Position numbers and translations under genes: made by a program. The notes under the pieces are model-generated. The model worked only from the letters and a program-made list of their open reading frames with translations, was not told the origin of the DNA and did no database searches. A stretch of 61,937 bases of DNA from Bacteroidales bacterium UBA6445 (GTDB taxonomy: Bacteria > Bacteroidota > Bacteroidia > Bacteroidales > UBA932). Of the stretch, positions 34,872 through 44,003 are shown one piece after another; the stretch's first letter is position 1, and each line of letters begins with the position of its first letter. The DNA is taken from NCBI GenBank assembly GCA_002439585.1, contig DJOF01000016.1, positions 1 to 61,937 on the forward strand, read 5' to 3'.

Positions 34872-35780
34872 ATGATTACGAGTTTTTCTGACGTATTTGC
34901 GGAGCTTAAGGAAAAGGGTATCTGCAAGAAAATGGTCGCTGCATGGGCAGTTGACGAGCATACTATAATTGCGGCTTCCAAGGCCGTTGATCTTGGTATT
35001 ATCAGCGCTACTTTGGTCGGTGACGCAACAATGATCAATTCCGTATGCGAGAAGAACGGGATAGATCCTGCAAAGTTTGAGATAATAGGCAATCCTGACG
35101 AACTCAAGTCTGTGGCCCAGGCAGTACAGCTTGTCCATGACGGCGACGGTGATGTCCTTATGAAAGGTCTCTGCAGTACGGACAAATTTCTCCGTGCTAT
35201 CCTCAATAAGGATACAGGCCTGCTTCCTGCCAAGGGACTTCTTAGCCACGTAGGCGTGATTGAGAGCCCCAACTATCACAAGCTTATCTTCCTTACAGAT
35301 ATGGCCGTGATTCCGCTTCCTGATCTCAAGCAGAAGATGACAATCACCAACTATGTAGTCAAAGTAGCCCGCTCTTTCGGTATCGACAAGCCTAAGGTTG
35401 CTTTTCTGGCCGCATCCGAGCAGGTTCTTGCTTCTATGCCTGCATGTCTCGAGGCTGCTGCTCTTGCCAAGATGGCTGACAGGGGACAGATAAGAAATTG
35501 TATAGCAGACGGACCTCTTGCCCTTGATGTAGCAATAGACAACGAGTCTGTAGAGATCAAGCACTTGAAGAGCCCTGTTGCCGGTGATGCAGACTGTCTC
35601 GTATTCCCTAATATAGAGAGTGCAAATGTCTTCTGGAAGACAAACTCTAAGCTAGCAACAGGCGTGCAACAGGCCGGAATGCTTGTGGGCACAACCGCCC
35701 CCTGTATCCTTGCCAGCCGTGCAGATAGCGTGGAGACAAAGCTGAATTCTATAGCAGAAGCAGTTATCAGCGTAAGATAG
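34872..35780 (+). CDS. Phosphate acyltransferase, Ptb-like short form
   Basis: A 302 aa PTA/PTB-family enzyme exchanging CoA for phosphate on a short acyl group. The length and the segments DGPLALDVAI and KSPVAGDADCLVFPNIESAN are those of the phosphotransbutyrylase-like branch. Classical Pta is about 330 aa or longer and reads differently here. Its genetic pairing with acetate kinase suggests it serves as the phosphotransacetylase in this organism, but butyryl- or propionyl-CoA cannot be excluded. Cytoplasmic; cotranscribed with ackA. Confidence 0.82.
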   Translation: MITSFSDVFAELKEKGICKKMVAAWAVDEHTIIAASKAVDLGIISATLVGDATMINSVCEKNGIDPAKFEIIGNPDELKSVAQAVQLVHDGDGDVLMKGLCSTDKFLRAILNKDTGLLPAKGLLSHVGVIESPNYHKLIFLTDMAVIPLPDLKQKMTITNYVVKVARSFGIDKPKVAFLAASEQVLASMPACLEAAALAKMADRGQIRNCIADGPLALDVAIDNESVEIKHLKSPVAGDADCLVFPNIESANVFWKTNSKLATGVQQAGMLVGTTAPCILASRADSVETKLNSIAEAVISVR

Positions 35781-35878
35781 CGGTCTTGCTGCTGCAAGGC
35801 GGACTTTGATTGCGTGCTATTTGGGTGAAGCGCACGTGATCCCGCTCCGACCTCGCTGCCATCGTTATGCAGAATATT

Positions 35879-36421
35879 TTAACCCAGGCAGATCCGCTTC
35901 TTGATCTGTTTCTCTTTATTCTCTACCAACTTCCTCCAAATCAACGAGTCCTTGAAGTCGCAGGCCGGAATCCTATCGGAATATTTCCGGACGAATTCCT
36001 CGGTGGCAATTTGCTCGCTAAGGCTGTAGTTGTTGATGAGGGCTTTCCAGTTGATGTAGTCGGCGAACTGATCGATGATCTCTGGAGTGAGGCAGCTATT
36101 TTTCGAGAGCTCTTCCCAGTTCCAGTTGTCCTTGAACTTCTCCAGCAGTTCAGCCGAGACGTTCTCCTCCTGAATGGTTTGTGAGAACACTGTCCAATCG
36201 ATCTTCCGCTTGAACTTTTCGAGCATCTGGATTGTCCAGAAGATGATGGTGTTGCCAGAGACCTCTTGCCAGTCAAGCTTGTCGGCATACTTCTCTAGCT
36301 GTACCTCGCTGAACTGTAAGTCCCCTGAAATGTTGCTCCATGCTTCTGTCTCCATCATCTGGGCTACCACCCCCTCACATAAATTGATGGATTTGTCCGA
36401 AAATATAGAAATAGCCGTCAC
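35879..36421 (-). CDS. Tryptophan-repeat protein of unknown function
   Basis: A 180 aa soluble protein built from about four short degenerate helical repeats of 24-26 residues. Each has the pattern (L/I)-E-K-(F/Y)-x-D/R-x-(L/I/N)-(D/N)-W-x-x-(V/L/F)-S, with the Trp at residues 51, 76, 102 and 125. There is no signal peptide and no catalytic motif. I know similar W-containing repeat proteins in Bacteroidales but no assigned role. It lies 91 nt downstream of the GH2 gene on the same strand, separated from it by two hairpins. Confidence 0.6.
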   Translation of the reverse strand: MTAISIFSDKSINLCEGVVAQMMETEAWSNISGDLQFSEVQLEKYADKLDWQEVSGNTIIFWTIQMLEKFKRKIDWTVFSQTIQEENVSAELLEKFKDNWNWEELSKNSCLTPEIIDQFADYINWKALINNYSLSEQIATEEFVRKYSDRIPACDFKDSLIWRKLVENKEKQIKKRICLG

Positions 36422-36459
36422 TGACTTAAAAGATAAGTCGGTGGCGGCTAATATGTTGT

Positions 36460-36499
36460 ATACCGATACCTCGGTATTTCATTCTGCTTTGCTAAGCAG
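36460..36499 (-). terminator. Two tandem hairpins after the GH2 gene
   Basis: Hairpins CTGCTT-TGCT-AAGCAG (36484-36499) and ATACCGA-TACC-TCGGTAT (36460-36477) lie just beyond the GH2 stop. Neither has a clear T-run on the minus strand, so termination may be partial. Confidence 0.35.
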
Positions 36500-36512
36500 A
36501 GGCTGTAGTAGC

Positions 36513-38378
36513 TTATTCTACAACTTCTGTAAGTGCTTGGATTACTTCCTGATTGACTTTCCTGACTCTGGTTTCGTCAAGCTTGACCACCTTGCGGTCG
36601 TATGTGAGGAGTCCGTTCACCTCGCCCTCTACATCGGTTGTCTGCGTGTATACAGCCGCTGACATACCTTTGCGAACAAACTTCTTGAGCAGCTCAGCAT
36701 ACTCTATGTATTTGTCAGTAACTTCCGTACCGTCCTTGTACTGGATATAACCCCAGTTTCTGTCTTTCTGCCAAAGGTGTCCCTCAAGCGGAAGTCCGAT
36801 ACCACCGTATTCTCCGAGGACATTGACATAGTCGCTCTCGAATATCCACATGTCAGGTCCCGGATAATGATGAAGGTCAAGTATGTCACCGCATTCGCGG
36901 AAGTTTCCGCCTGATGACGGGTTGATAAGTCGTGTATCATCTTGAGCCCTGGTGAAATCTACGACTTTCTCAGTGTCGAACTGTCCCCATGCTTCATTGA
37001 ACGGAATCCATACCACAATGCTGGGGAATACTTTCAGCTCGTCCATTATCTCTGCCCATTCCTTGTAGTAATTCTCTTTCCACACTTCCGGTACGGGAAC
37101 GTCAGTACCTCTATTCATGTCACTATAATCCCATTTGTTCCTGCGGTTGTCATCTATAGATGGCATGTCCTGCCATACAAGCATACCGAGTTGGTCACAA
37201 TAGTAATACCATCTTGCAGGTTCAACCTTGATGTGCTTGCGTATCATATTGAAGCCAAAATCCTTTGTCTTGATGATATCATATTTCAGAGCCTCGTCCG
37301 TAGGAGCCGTATAGAGACCATCTGGCCACCAACCTTGGTCGAGAGGACCATAGTTGAAGAGGGCTTTCCCGTTAAGGGCGATTCTCTTGTAGTTGGAATT
37401 GTCTTTGATAACAGAGATTTCTCTCATGGCGGCATAGCCTTCAGCCTTGTCTAGAACTTTGCCATTCCTTATGACAGAGAGTCTGAGTCCGTACAGGTAA
37501 GGGGAGTCAGGAGACCAAGTCTTTACCTTAGGTACGTTTAGTCTAAGAGACTCTCCAGGTACTGCAAATGCTGAGGAGATGACAGTAGAAGAAGGATTCT
37601 CAGTGTCATAGCCTACCTTTCCATCGAGGAGTTCTGCCTTGATGATGTCTCCGTCCTTTGTATCATCGGCTGTTACATGGACGGTCAATGTGCCGTTGCC
37701 AAGATCTGCAGTAGTATGATAACTTTCAATGACGGCTTCTGGAAGTGCCTCAATCCATACGCTCTGCCAAATCCCGGAAACCCTTGTGTACCAGATTCCT
37801 TCAGGAATGAGCACCTGCTTGCCCCTTGGTTGGAAGGCAGAATTTGTAGCATCTGTCACCTTGACAGTAAGCTTTTGGCTACCCTTGGTGTTGAGATATT
37901 TTGTAAGGTCAAAGGAGAAATTAGTATATCCGCCCGTATGAGTGCCGAGGAGAATCCCGTTGAGGTATACTTCGGCACGCCAGTCGACAGCTCCGAAATT
38001 GAGGGCTACACGTTTGCCTTTCCATTCTTTCGGTACTTCAAACTCAGTGTTGTACCACAACGCTTCGTCTGGTGCAAGATTGTGTCTTACCCCTGATAGA
38101 GCCGACTCGATGGCGAATGGCACAAGGATTTGCCCGTCATTCTCATTAGGTTGGGCAGCCCCTGATTTGGCGACTGCATAGTCCCAAAGTCCGTTGAGTG
38201 ACTTCCATTCTGTACGTCTTAACTGCGGGCGCGGATATTCCGGATGCACGTTAGCAGGCGAGACTTTTTCTGCCCAAGGAGTCATGATGTTGTCACCGGC
38301 TGGAGCCCAGTCAGCTGCCACAGAAGAGAGTGGGGAGAGCAGGGCTGCTGCCATGATAATTTTGACGAGATGATTCAT
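36513..38378 (-). CDS. Glycoside hydrolase family 2 protein, exported
   Basis: A 621 aa enzyme with a cleavable signal peptide (MNHLVKIIMAAALLSPLSSVAAD). Domain order is a sugar-binding jelly roll (WKSLNGLWDYAV...WRAEVYLNGILLGTHTGGYTNFSFDLT), an Ig-like domain, and a TIM barrel starting near GFNMIRKHIKVEP. The acid/base is E462 in VWIPFNEAWGQ and the nucleophile candidate is E523 in VLGEYGG. The family includes beta-galactosidases, mannosidases and glucuronidases; I cannot fix the substrate. No SusCD pair adjoins it. Periplasmic by signal peptide. Confidence 0.88.
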   Translation of the reverse strand: MNHLVKIIMAAALLSPLSSVAADWAPAGDNIMTPWAEKVSPANVHPEYPRPQLRRTEWKSLNGLWDYAVAKSGAAQPNENDGQILVPFAIESALSGVRHNLAPDEALWYNTEFEVPKEWKGKRVALNFGAVDWRAEVYLNGILLGTHTGGYTNFSFDLTKYLNTKGSQKLTVKVTDATNSAFQPRGKQVLIPEGIWYTRVSGIWQSVWIEALPEAVIESYHTTADLGNGTLTVHVTADDTKDGDIIKAELLDGKVGYDTENPSSTVISSAFAVPGESLRLNVPKVKTWSPDSPYLYGLRLSVIRNGKVLDKAEGYAAMREISVIKDNSNYKRIALNGKALFNYGPLDQGWWPDGLYTAPTDEALKYDIIKTKDFGFNMIRKHIKVEPARWYYYCDQLGMLVWQDMPSIDDNRRNKWDYSDMNRGTDVPVPEVWKENYYKEWAEIMDELKVFPSIVVWIPFNEAWGQFDTEKVVDFTRAQDDTRLINPSSGGNFRECGDILDLHHYPGPDMWIFESDYVNVLGEYGGIGLPLEGHLWQKDRNWGYIQYKDGTEVTDKYIEYAELLKKFVRKGMSAAVYTQTTDVEGEVNGLLTYDRKVVKLDETRVRKVNQEVIQALTEVVE

Positions 38379-38451
38379 AGTCGAAATTATTTTATTTGTG
38401 TTAAATAGGCTGCTTGCATGTTTATTGCGGCCTTTATTGTGATCAGTCTTT

Positions 38452-38459
38452 CAAATGTA
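38452..38459 (-). promoter_or_regulatory. -7 box for the GH2 gene
   Basis: Minus-strand TACATTTG fits TAnnTTTG and lies about 75 nt upstream of the GH2 ATG; the -33 element is unclear. Confidence 0.4.
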
Positions 38460-38754
38460 GTATAATTTCTTCAATAATGAGGTCTGTATATATTTTTTTT
38501 ATGCACTTGCTGACTCTCTTTTTATATATAGCTTTAATCCAAGTTGATAATTTTTGATCATTAGTGGCCGTTTTGTTTTTTTTAATGCTCTTTGACCTTC
38601 GCTGAGGTTGGTTGACACTTTTGAGGCGGTTTAACTGATATTCTTTGAGATGAAAAATCTTTAAACAAAAAATCAAGACAGCTTTTAATATTATTGAGGG
38701 AAATATCTTGATGGAAATGTCTCAAAAGTCATCCGGTGATTAGTGGAAATATAT

Positions 38755-38762
38755 TATTTTTG
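38755..38762 (+). promoter_or_regulatory. -7 box for cstA
   Basis: TATTTTTG fits TAnnTTTG, 42 nt before the cstA ATG. No clear -33 box. Confidence 0.4.
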
Positions 38763-38804
38763 TAGGAAATTCTGAGGATTCGGAAGGTATATAGTTAATA
38801 ACCT

Positions 38805-40262
38805 ATGTTTTCTTTTCTCATAAGCATTGTTGCCCTTGTTGTGGGGTATATAGTATATGGAGGATTTGTGGAAAGGGCGTTCTCTCCAGATCCTTTACGA
38901 CAGACACCTGCGCTCACCAAAGCAGACGGAGTGGACTATATTGCCATGCCTGCGTGGAAGGTCTATATGATCCAGTTTCTCAACATAGCCGGCACAGGCC
39001 CGATTTTCGGTGCAATTATGGGCGCCAAATTTGGCCCTGCCGCGTATCTTTGGATAGTTTTAGGGTGCATTTTTGCTGGTGCCGTGCATGACTATTTTAC
39101 TGGTATGCTATCTGTCCGTCATAGTGGGGAAGGCCTTCCTGAACTTGTAGGACGTTACCTTGGCACCACTACTAAGAAAGTTCTGCTTGTATTCTCCATC
39201 ATTGTACTGCTTTTGGTGGGAACTGTTTTTGTCTATAGCCCCGCTCTTTTACTCGGAGAGATGGCTGGGGACGGATCCCGTACCTCTATTATGGTCTGGG
39301 TGGCTGTTATTTTCCTGTATTATATATGCGCCACGATGATGCCGATAGACAAGATAATAGGCAAGATCTATCCTTTATTTGCTGTCGCTCTTTTGTTTAT
39401 GGCTGTGGCTCTGATGGCATGCCTGTTCATCAAGTGGCCGGACATTCCAGAGATTTGGAACGGACTTCACAATCTTGGTGAAGAGCAGGGACTGCTCAAA
39501 GGTCAGCCTATCTTTCCATGTCTGTTCATCACAATAGCTTGCGGGGCAGTGAGCGGCTTCCATGCGACTCAGAGTCCTCTTATGGCACGTTGCATCAAAA
39601 GCGAGAGGCTCGGCCGTCCCGTATTCTATGGAGCCATGATAACAGAAGGAATCGTTGCATTGATATGGGCCGCAGTGGCATCGTGGTTTTTCTACGATGG
39701 TGGAGCATCGGAGGTCGGATCTACTATCAGCGCTGCCGCTCCTGCAGTAGTTACAAGTGTATCAGAGAGTTGGTTAGGCATAGTCGGAGGTGTGTTGGCA
39801 GTGCTTGGTGTTGTCGCAGCCCCAATAACGAGTGGGGATACTGCGTTCAGAAGTGCCAGGCTGATAGTTGCGGATTTCCTCCACTATACTCAGAAGCCCG
39901 TACTCAACAGGCTCTATATTAGCGTACCTCTTTTTGCGGTGACAACTTTACTGCTGTGGTATAATGTTGCCAACCCTGACGGATTTGACACTATATGGAG
40001 ATATTTTGGTTGGGCAAACCAGACTTTGGCAGTATTTACCCTTTGGACAGCGACTGTATATATGGTCAATACTCACAAAGGGCTTGGTTATTTGATACCT
40101 CTATTTCCAGCAGCTTTCATGACGTCAGTCTGTACCACTTATATTTGCGTGGCAAAGATAGGCTTCAATCTGCCGCTGACATGGAATTGGTATATCGGCA
40201 TGGCTGTCTTCGTGCTCTCCCTACTGCTTTTCTTTATATGGAAGAGCCGTCATTCTTCATGA
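38805..40262 (+). CDS. cstA: CstA-family carbon-starvation transporter
   Basis: A 485 aa polytopic inner-membrane protein, the short CstA form common in Bacteroidetes. Conserved segments include QFLNIAGTGPIFGAIMGAKFGPAAYLW, GAVHDYFTGMLSVRHSGEGLPE and SGFHATQSPLMARC. CstA-family proteins import peptides or pyruvate during carbon limitation; substrate here unknown. The gene is monocistronic and converges on rsmD, with only 34 nt between the two stops. Confidence 0.9.
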   Translation: MFSFLISIVALVVGYIVYGGFVERAFSPDPLRQTPALTKADGVDYIAMPAWKVYMIQFLNIAGTGPIFGAIMGAKFGPAAYLWIVLGCIFAGAVHDYFTGMLSVRHSGEGLPELVGRYLGTTTKKVLLVFSIIVLLLVGTVFVYSPALLLGEMAGDGSRTSIMVWVAVIFLYYICATMMPIDKIIGKIYPLFAVALLFMAVALMACLFIKWPDIPEIWNGLHNLGEEQGLLKGQPIFPCLFITIACGAVSGFHATQSPLMARCIKSERLGRPVFYGAMITEGIVALIWAAVASWFFYDGGASEVGSTISAAAPAVVTSVSESWLGIVGGVLAVLGVVAAPITSGDTAFRSARLIVADFLHYTQKPVLNRLYISVPLFAVTTLLLWYNVANPDGFDTIWRYFGWANQTLAVFTLWTATVYMVNTHKGLGYLIPLFPAAFMTSVCTTYICVAKIGFNLPLTWNWYIGMAVFVLSLLLFFIWKSRHSS

Positions 40263-40296
40263 TAAGCATCTCGGTAAGTCTCTCTGGGAGAGCTAT

Positions 40297-40833
40297 TTAT
40301 CTTGGCTCGAAGAAGCTGAAATGTACCCTTCCGTAGTGCCTTTCCTTTACAAAGCAAGGGTGTCCGCAGAAAGAATGTGCATCGCTGTGCTCTATGACCA
40401 AAGTCCGCTCAGGATATACAAGCCCTTGGGTGAGAATCCTTTCTGGAAGGGTCTCTACTCCTTCCAAATCGTATGGAGGATCTGCGAAGACTATATCGAA
40501 CTTCTCCTCGCAGATAGGGATGAAGTCAAAGGCATTGTGATGCACCACTGTTATGTTGGGAAGCTTCAGACGAGAGGCTTCTTTCTTTATCCATGCTGCA
40601 TATTGGGCATTCATCTCAACTGACCATATATGCCCAACTCCACGCGATGCAAACTCGAAAGACACAGAGCCTGTTCCACTGAAAAGATCAAGTACCTTCA
40701 GCCTTTCGAAGTCATATTCACTGTCAAGAATGTTGAATAGGGCTTCTTTCGCAAAGTCAGTAGTTGGTCTTCCTTTGAAATCAGGGCATATATCAATAGT
40801 CTTGCCTCTCAGACTTCCTCCAATTATCCTCAT
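40297..40833 (-). CDS. rsmD: 16S rRNA (guanine966-N2)-methyltransferase RsmD
   Basis: A 178 aa Rossmann-fold RNA methylase. It starts MRIIGGSLRGKTI as in typical RsmD, has the AdoMet motif VLDLFSGTGSVSFEFASRG and the catalytic FADPPYD tetrad (D/N-PPY). It modifies G966 of 16S rRNA in 30S assembly. It begins 1 nt after the stop of the DUF3822 gene, a pairing conserved in Bacteroidetes. Confidence 0.92.
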   Translation of the reverse strand: MRIIGGSLRGKTIDICPDFKGRPTTDFAKEALFNILDSEYDFERLKVLDLFSGTGSVSFEFASRGVGHIWSVEMNAQYAAWIKKEASRLKLPNITVVHHNAFDFIPICEEKFDIVFADPPYDLEGVETLPERILTQGLVYPERTLVIEHSDAHSFCGHPCFVKERHYGRVHFSFFEPR

Positions 40834-40834
40834 T

Positions 40835-41509
40835 TTATATCTTTTCTACGTCCTTGAAATATCGGTAAAGAGACATCTCGTCTTCCATAGAGATAGGTGT
40901 CCTCAAGAAGATAGTCGATACCTCGGGATTGAGCTGCAGCTTCTTCATGGCTAAGAATATGAAATATTCAACTGTCGTGAAATCTTTGGCATGAAAAGAA
41001 TTTGCGAGCATCAGATTGTTGCCCTGCGCTATCACAAGATGTAGATATCCGTCTGCATACGAGACTATGATCTTGTTGTAGTCGCTAAGCTTTCCGAGTT
41101 CACTGATCATGTAGTAGAGTTCCGGAAAAATCCTTGCACTGTATCCGTCGGTCGTCTGTACCATTCCTGCGATCGTCTTTGCCAATGATTCAGATCTGCC
41201 TGTGGCAAAGAGCATGACTGCTCCCAACTTCTCCATACGAACAAATTCCATTCTGTCGTCTTCGTCAATGTGCACACTTTCCTCAAGCCCTTCCCTGATT
41301 CTTCCTGGCGAGAAGAATTGCTCGGGGACTAAGGTACATTTTGGAGTAAGCAGCGAGATTCTCACATTGTCATATCGCTGCCGGAATTCTGGGATGGTAA
41401 ATATTGTGCCTGCCTCTAGCCAGGCAGAGCGTCTGTCCTGAAGGCCGTCTAATCTAAAAGAATATCCACTCAAGCTGACTTGAATGGATATTCCTGTATT
41501 ACTGTTCAT
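40835..41509 (-). CDS. DUF3822 family protein
   Basis: A 224 aa cytoplasmic protein matching the DUF3822 pattern by sequence style and by its fixed position immediately upstream of rsmD. Segments KIIVSYADGYLHLVIAQGNNLMLANSF and DFTTVEYFIFLAMKKLQLNP are characteristic. No signal peptide or membrane span. Function unknown; coupling to rsmD hints at a link to ribosome or cell-envelope homeostasis, but nothing in the sequence proves it. Confidence 0.75.
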   Translation of the reverse strand: MNSNTGISIQVSLSGYSFRLDGLQDRRSAWLEAGTIFTIPEFRQRYDNVRISLLTPKCTLVPEQFFSPGRIREGLEESVHIDEDDRMEFVRMEKLGAVMLFATGRSESLAKTIAGMVQTTDGYSARIFPELYYMISELGKLSDYNKIIVSYADGYLHLVIAQGNNLMLANSFHAKDFTTVEYFIFLAMKKLQLNPEVSTIFLRTPISMEDEMSLYRYFKDVEKI

Positions 41510-41556
41510 TATAGTACAATGTCTGCACTAGGGTACATGACCCCACTTTGCATTGA

Positions 41557-42246
41557 TTATTCCCAGTTACCCGCGTTGTTGTTCGGGGCGTTGATACTGC
41601 CGACCTGAAGTCCTTCGTACCTATTGGTGGCTTCTCTGTCAGCGTCGAGGTTGATCCTAAGCTGGTTGTCAAGCCCCTTGAGAAGAGACTTATAAGGCAT
41701 CTTTGCTTCGAAAAGAGGTACCTTCACTCCGGATACTTCTTTTACTACAGCCTGCATCTGGATCGTGTCACCGCCCGAGAAAGGGATGAACTTAATGGAG
41801 TCGATGTTGAAGTCTTTCCTATTGTGGAAGAGAGTATCCTTGACAGGAATCTCATTTGAAATAGCGAATACCAAGTGCTCGCCTTTCTTGTAGAGCTCGT
41901 ACATCTGCTCGGGAGTGATCCTGCGGTTAGCCCTTTTCAACTTCTCGGTATTGGCTACAGCGAGAGAATCATCATTTGAACCTATCTGCATGAGGATCTC
42001 CATCTTGCCGTTTTTGTAGAAATTGATAAGAGAATCAGCGGATGCGGTAAACTTGCCGTTGGCGGACTTGTAGGCTTCCTGTAGCGTACGTAGGTCTTTC
42101 ATCCTCTGGATGCCTACGGACTCGCGATAGTCCTTGGCTTTGTTGAAGTTGATAGGCTGCATTATGCTCTTGAAATTGGCATAAACCAACCATGCGATAA
42201 CCAAGAGCAGCAATATGCCCACGATCTGTTTGACTATACGGTTCAT
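41557..42246 (-). CDS. Membrane-anchored protein of unknown function
   Basis: A 229 aa protein with one N-terminal transmembrane anchor (IVKQIVGILLLLVIAWLVYANF) and a soluble, mostly helical then beta-rich periplasmic part (RMKDLRTLQEAYKSANGKFTASADSLINFYKNG). The DLRxLQxAYKxxNGKFxxxxDSL segment resembles the start of the soluble part of type IV pilin-like pseudopilins, but there is no prepilin peptidase site. It lies upstream of DUF3822-rsmD on the same strand, 47 nt away. Confidence 0.6.
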   Translation of the reverse strand: MNRIVKQIVGILLLLVIAWLVYANFKSIMQPINFNKAKDYRESVGIQRMKDLRTLQEAYKSANGKFTASADSLINFYKNGKMEILMQIGSNDDSLAVANTEKLKRANRRITPEQMYELYKKGEHLVFAISNEIPVKDTLFHNRKDFNIDSIKFIPFSGGDTIQMQAVVKEVSGVKVPLFEAKMPYKSLLKGLDNQLRINLDADREATNRYEGLQVGSINAPNNNAGNWE

Positions 42247-42285
42247 CTTGTATTTATAATTTTAAAATTCAGTTTTCAATCCAGA

Positions 42286-42293
42286 CAAAGTTA
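42286..42293 (-). promoter_or_regulatory. -7 box for the membrane protein/DUF3822/rsmD unit
   Basis: Minus-strand TAACTTTG fits TAnnTTTG, 40 nt upstream of the ATG at 42246. A TTG lies about 20 nt further upstream as a partial -33 element. Confidence 0.5.
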
Positions 42294-42325
42294 TGAAATT
42301 GATTTATCAAATGCAATATAATTTG

Positions 42326-42333
42326 TAAATTTG
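42326..42333 (+). promoter_or_regulatory. -7 box for the six-gene DHH operon
   Basis: TAAATTTG fits TAnnTTTG, about 75 nt before the ATG at 42409. It lies back to back with the minus-strand box at 42286. Confidence 0.5.
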
Positions 42334-42408
42334 CAGTAATAGCGAAATGATAGGATAAGCCCTCCGGATGAAGCGGTCAGGCATTCCTGTGGCAAAGAAT
42401 CCAAGCAG

Positions 42409-43461
42409 ATGACTCAGATAGACAGCAAGAAGATAGAAACTCTCAACAGTATAATATCCGACAATTCCACATTTGTCCTTGTGGCTCATATAAGGCCAGA
42501 CGGTGACGCGATCGGAAGCACTATAGCTTTGAGAGAGTATCTTTCCAAAACCAGAGGTAAGAAAGCCACAATCATATACCCAGAGCCTTTGCCGTCGACC
42601 CTTTCATTCATGTTGGAATGTATAGACAGGGGCGATGTGACGGATTATACTACAGATAAGGACCGAGCTGACAAACTTATAGCGTGTGCGGATGTCATAT
42701 TCTGCATGGACTGCAACTCGTTCTCCAGGACGGGGGCTATGGAAAATGCACTTCGTGCCGCTTCGGCCATCAAGATCCTTATAGACCATCACCTAAATCC
42801 GGATGAGAAAGCATTTGACCTTGTGTTTTCTGAACAAGAGGTATCGTCTGCTTCAGAATACCTTTATCATATACTCATGCAGATGCCTGATATCGGAGGC
42901 GATGCTTCCAGAATTCCTTCGCTATCGGCAACGGCTATGATGACAGGTATGACGACCGATACCAATAATTTTGCCAATTCTGTCTATCCGTCCACATTCG
43001 GCATGGCCTCCGCCCTTATGGCTGCCGGAGTCGACCGGGATGCTATCTTGTCTTCCCTCTACAATAATTATAGGGAGAACAGGATGCGCCTTATGGGTTG
43101 GCTTCTTCATGACAATATGGAGATAACCCCTGAGGGTATAGCATTCATGGTTCTTGACAAGGCGTGCATTGACAGCTATGGCATACGCGAGGGTGAGACT
43201 GAAGGTTTTGTTAATCTTCCTCTTTCTATAGGAAAGGTAAAGATGAGTATTTTCCTGAAAGAAGATGGAGAAGGTTTTTTCCGCGTCTCGGTCCGTTCCA
43301 AATGTGGCTGTTCGGCCAATGCCTGTGCCATACGTTATTTCCATGGTGGAGGCCATGAACATGCATCAGGAGGAAGGCTGTTCTTTCCATTAGATATTCC
43401 GACACCGTCCGAGGCTGCAGATTATGTAAGGCGTCTGTCACACGAATTTATGGGGATATGA
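42409..43461 (+). CDS. DHH/DHHA1 phosphoesterase (NrnA-like)
   Basis: A 350 aa enzyme of the bifunctional oligoribonuclease/PAP phosphatase family. Metal-binding motifs are HIRPDGDAIGS (motif I), CMDCNS (Asp motif) and LIDHHLNP (DHH). The DHHA1 substrate-binding end is FHGGGHEHASGGRL. It degrades nanoRNA, and often also pAp or cyclic dinucleotide products. Cytoplasmic. The stop overlaps the next ATG by 4 nt (ATGA). Confidence 0.88.
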   Translation: MTQIDSKKIETLNSIISDNSTFVLVAHIRPDGDAIGSTIALREYLSKTRGKKATIIYPEPLPSTLSFMLECIDRGDVTDYTTDKDRADKLIACADVIFCMDCNSFSRTGAMENALRAASAIKILIDHHLNPDEKAFDLVFSEQEVSSASEYLYHILMQMPDIGGDASRIPSLSATAMMTGMTTDTNNFANSVYPSTFGMASALMAAGVDRDAILSSLYNNYRENRMRLMGWLLHDNMEITPEGIAFMVLDKACIDSYGIREGETEGFVNLPLSIGKVKMSIFLKEDGEGFFRVSVRSKCGCSANACAIRYFHGGGHEHASGGRLFFPLDIPTPSEAADYVRRLSHEFMGI

Positions 43462-44003
43462 AGAGGATAGGGACATTTCTTGCGGCAGTGATGCTGCTGT
43501 CTTTCTCATGTACGAAGGAAGAGGTCAAGCTTCGCTATTCGCGACAAGAAGAGAACATAGAATCTTTCATTAATTCGGTACTAGCCGCGAATGATTCTGC
43601 CTATGTCGTACACAATAAAGGAGTGAGCCGTCTTGTTGTTCGCCGAGGTGCAGGAGACAGTCTACGCGGAGGCGAAGTCGTGTTCTATTATTCAGGCTAT
43701 GTACTTTCTGGCTCTTCAGTGAATATCTCTACAATGTTCACTACCAATGACAAGGCTCATGCTGATTCGATCGGCTGGAAAGTCAGCGATCCGTCGTCAT
43801 TTGCTCCGGCCCATATTGATACGGAAGATAAGGATGTGATAGGCGGACTGAGATATGGACTTGAAGGCGTCAGAGCTGGAGAGGAGAGCTATATACTTTT
43901 TTCGGGGAAATATGGGTTCGGTAAGAAGCCTTTAGGCACGATTCCTGCTAATTCCGCACTTGCCTATTATGTTAGAATAGAAGAAATATCAGATCGGAAA
44001 TGA
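43458..44003 (+). CDS. FKBP-type peptidyl-prolyl isomerase lipoprotein 1
   Basis: A 181 aa lipoprotein (signal MKRIGTFLAAVMLLSFSC, Cys 18) with a C-terminal FKBP-like fold: GGEVVFYYSGYVLSG, DVIGGLRYGLEGVRAGEESYILFSGKYGFG and IPANSALAYYVRI. Folding helper at the cell envelope. It overlaps the genes on both sides by 4 nt. Sequence similarity to the following gene suggests an old tandem duplication. Confidence 0.82.
   Translation: MKRIGTFLAAVMLLSFSCTKEEVKLRYSRQEENIESFINSVLAANDSAYVVHNKGVSRLVVRRGAGDSLRGGEVVFYYSGYVLSGSSVNISTMFTTNDKAHADSIGWKVSDPSSFAPAHIDTEDKDVIGGLRYGLEGVRAGEESYILFSGKYGFGKKPLGTIPANSALAYYVRIEEISDRK

Larger units (their letters stand above)
38379..38804. other. 426-bp AT-rich divergent regulatory gap
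   Basis: Between the divergent GH2 and cstA genes. It holds a candidate promoter on each strand. The short Lys-rich minus-strand frame in the middle looks like a by-product of A/T runs rather than a gene. No operator palindrome was recognised. Confidence 0.4.

Noticed and set aside
38443..38676. 77-codon Lys-rich minus-strand frame upstream of the GH2 gene
   Set aside because: It sits in AT-rich regulatory DNA over a promoter box; composition reflects A/T runs.
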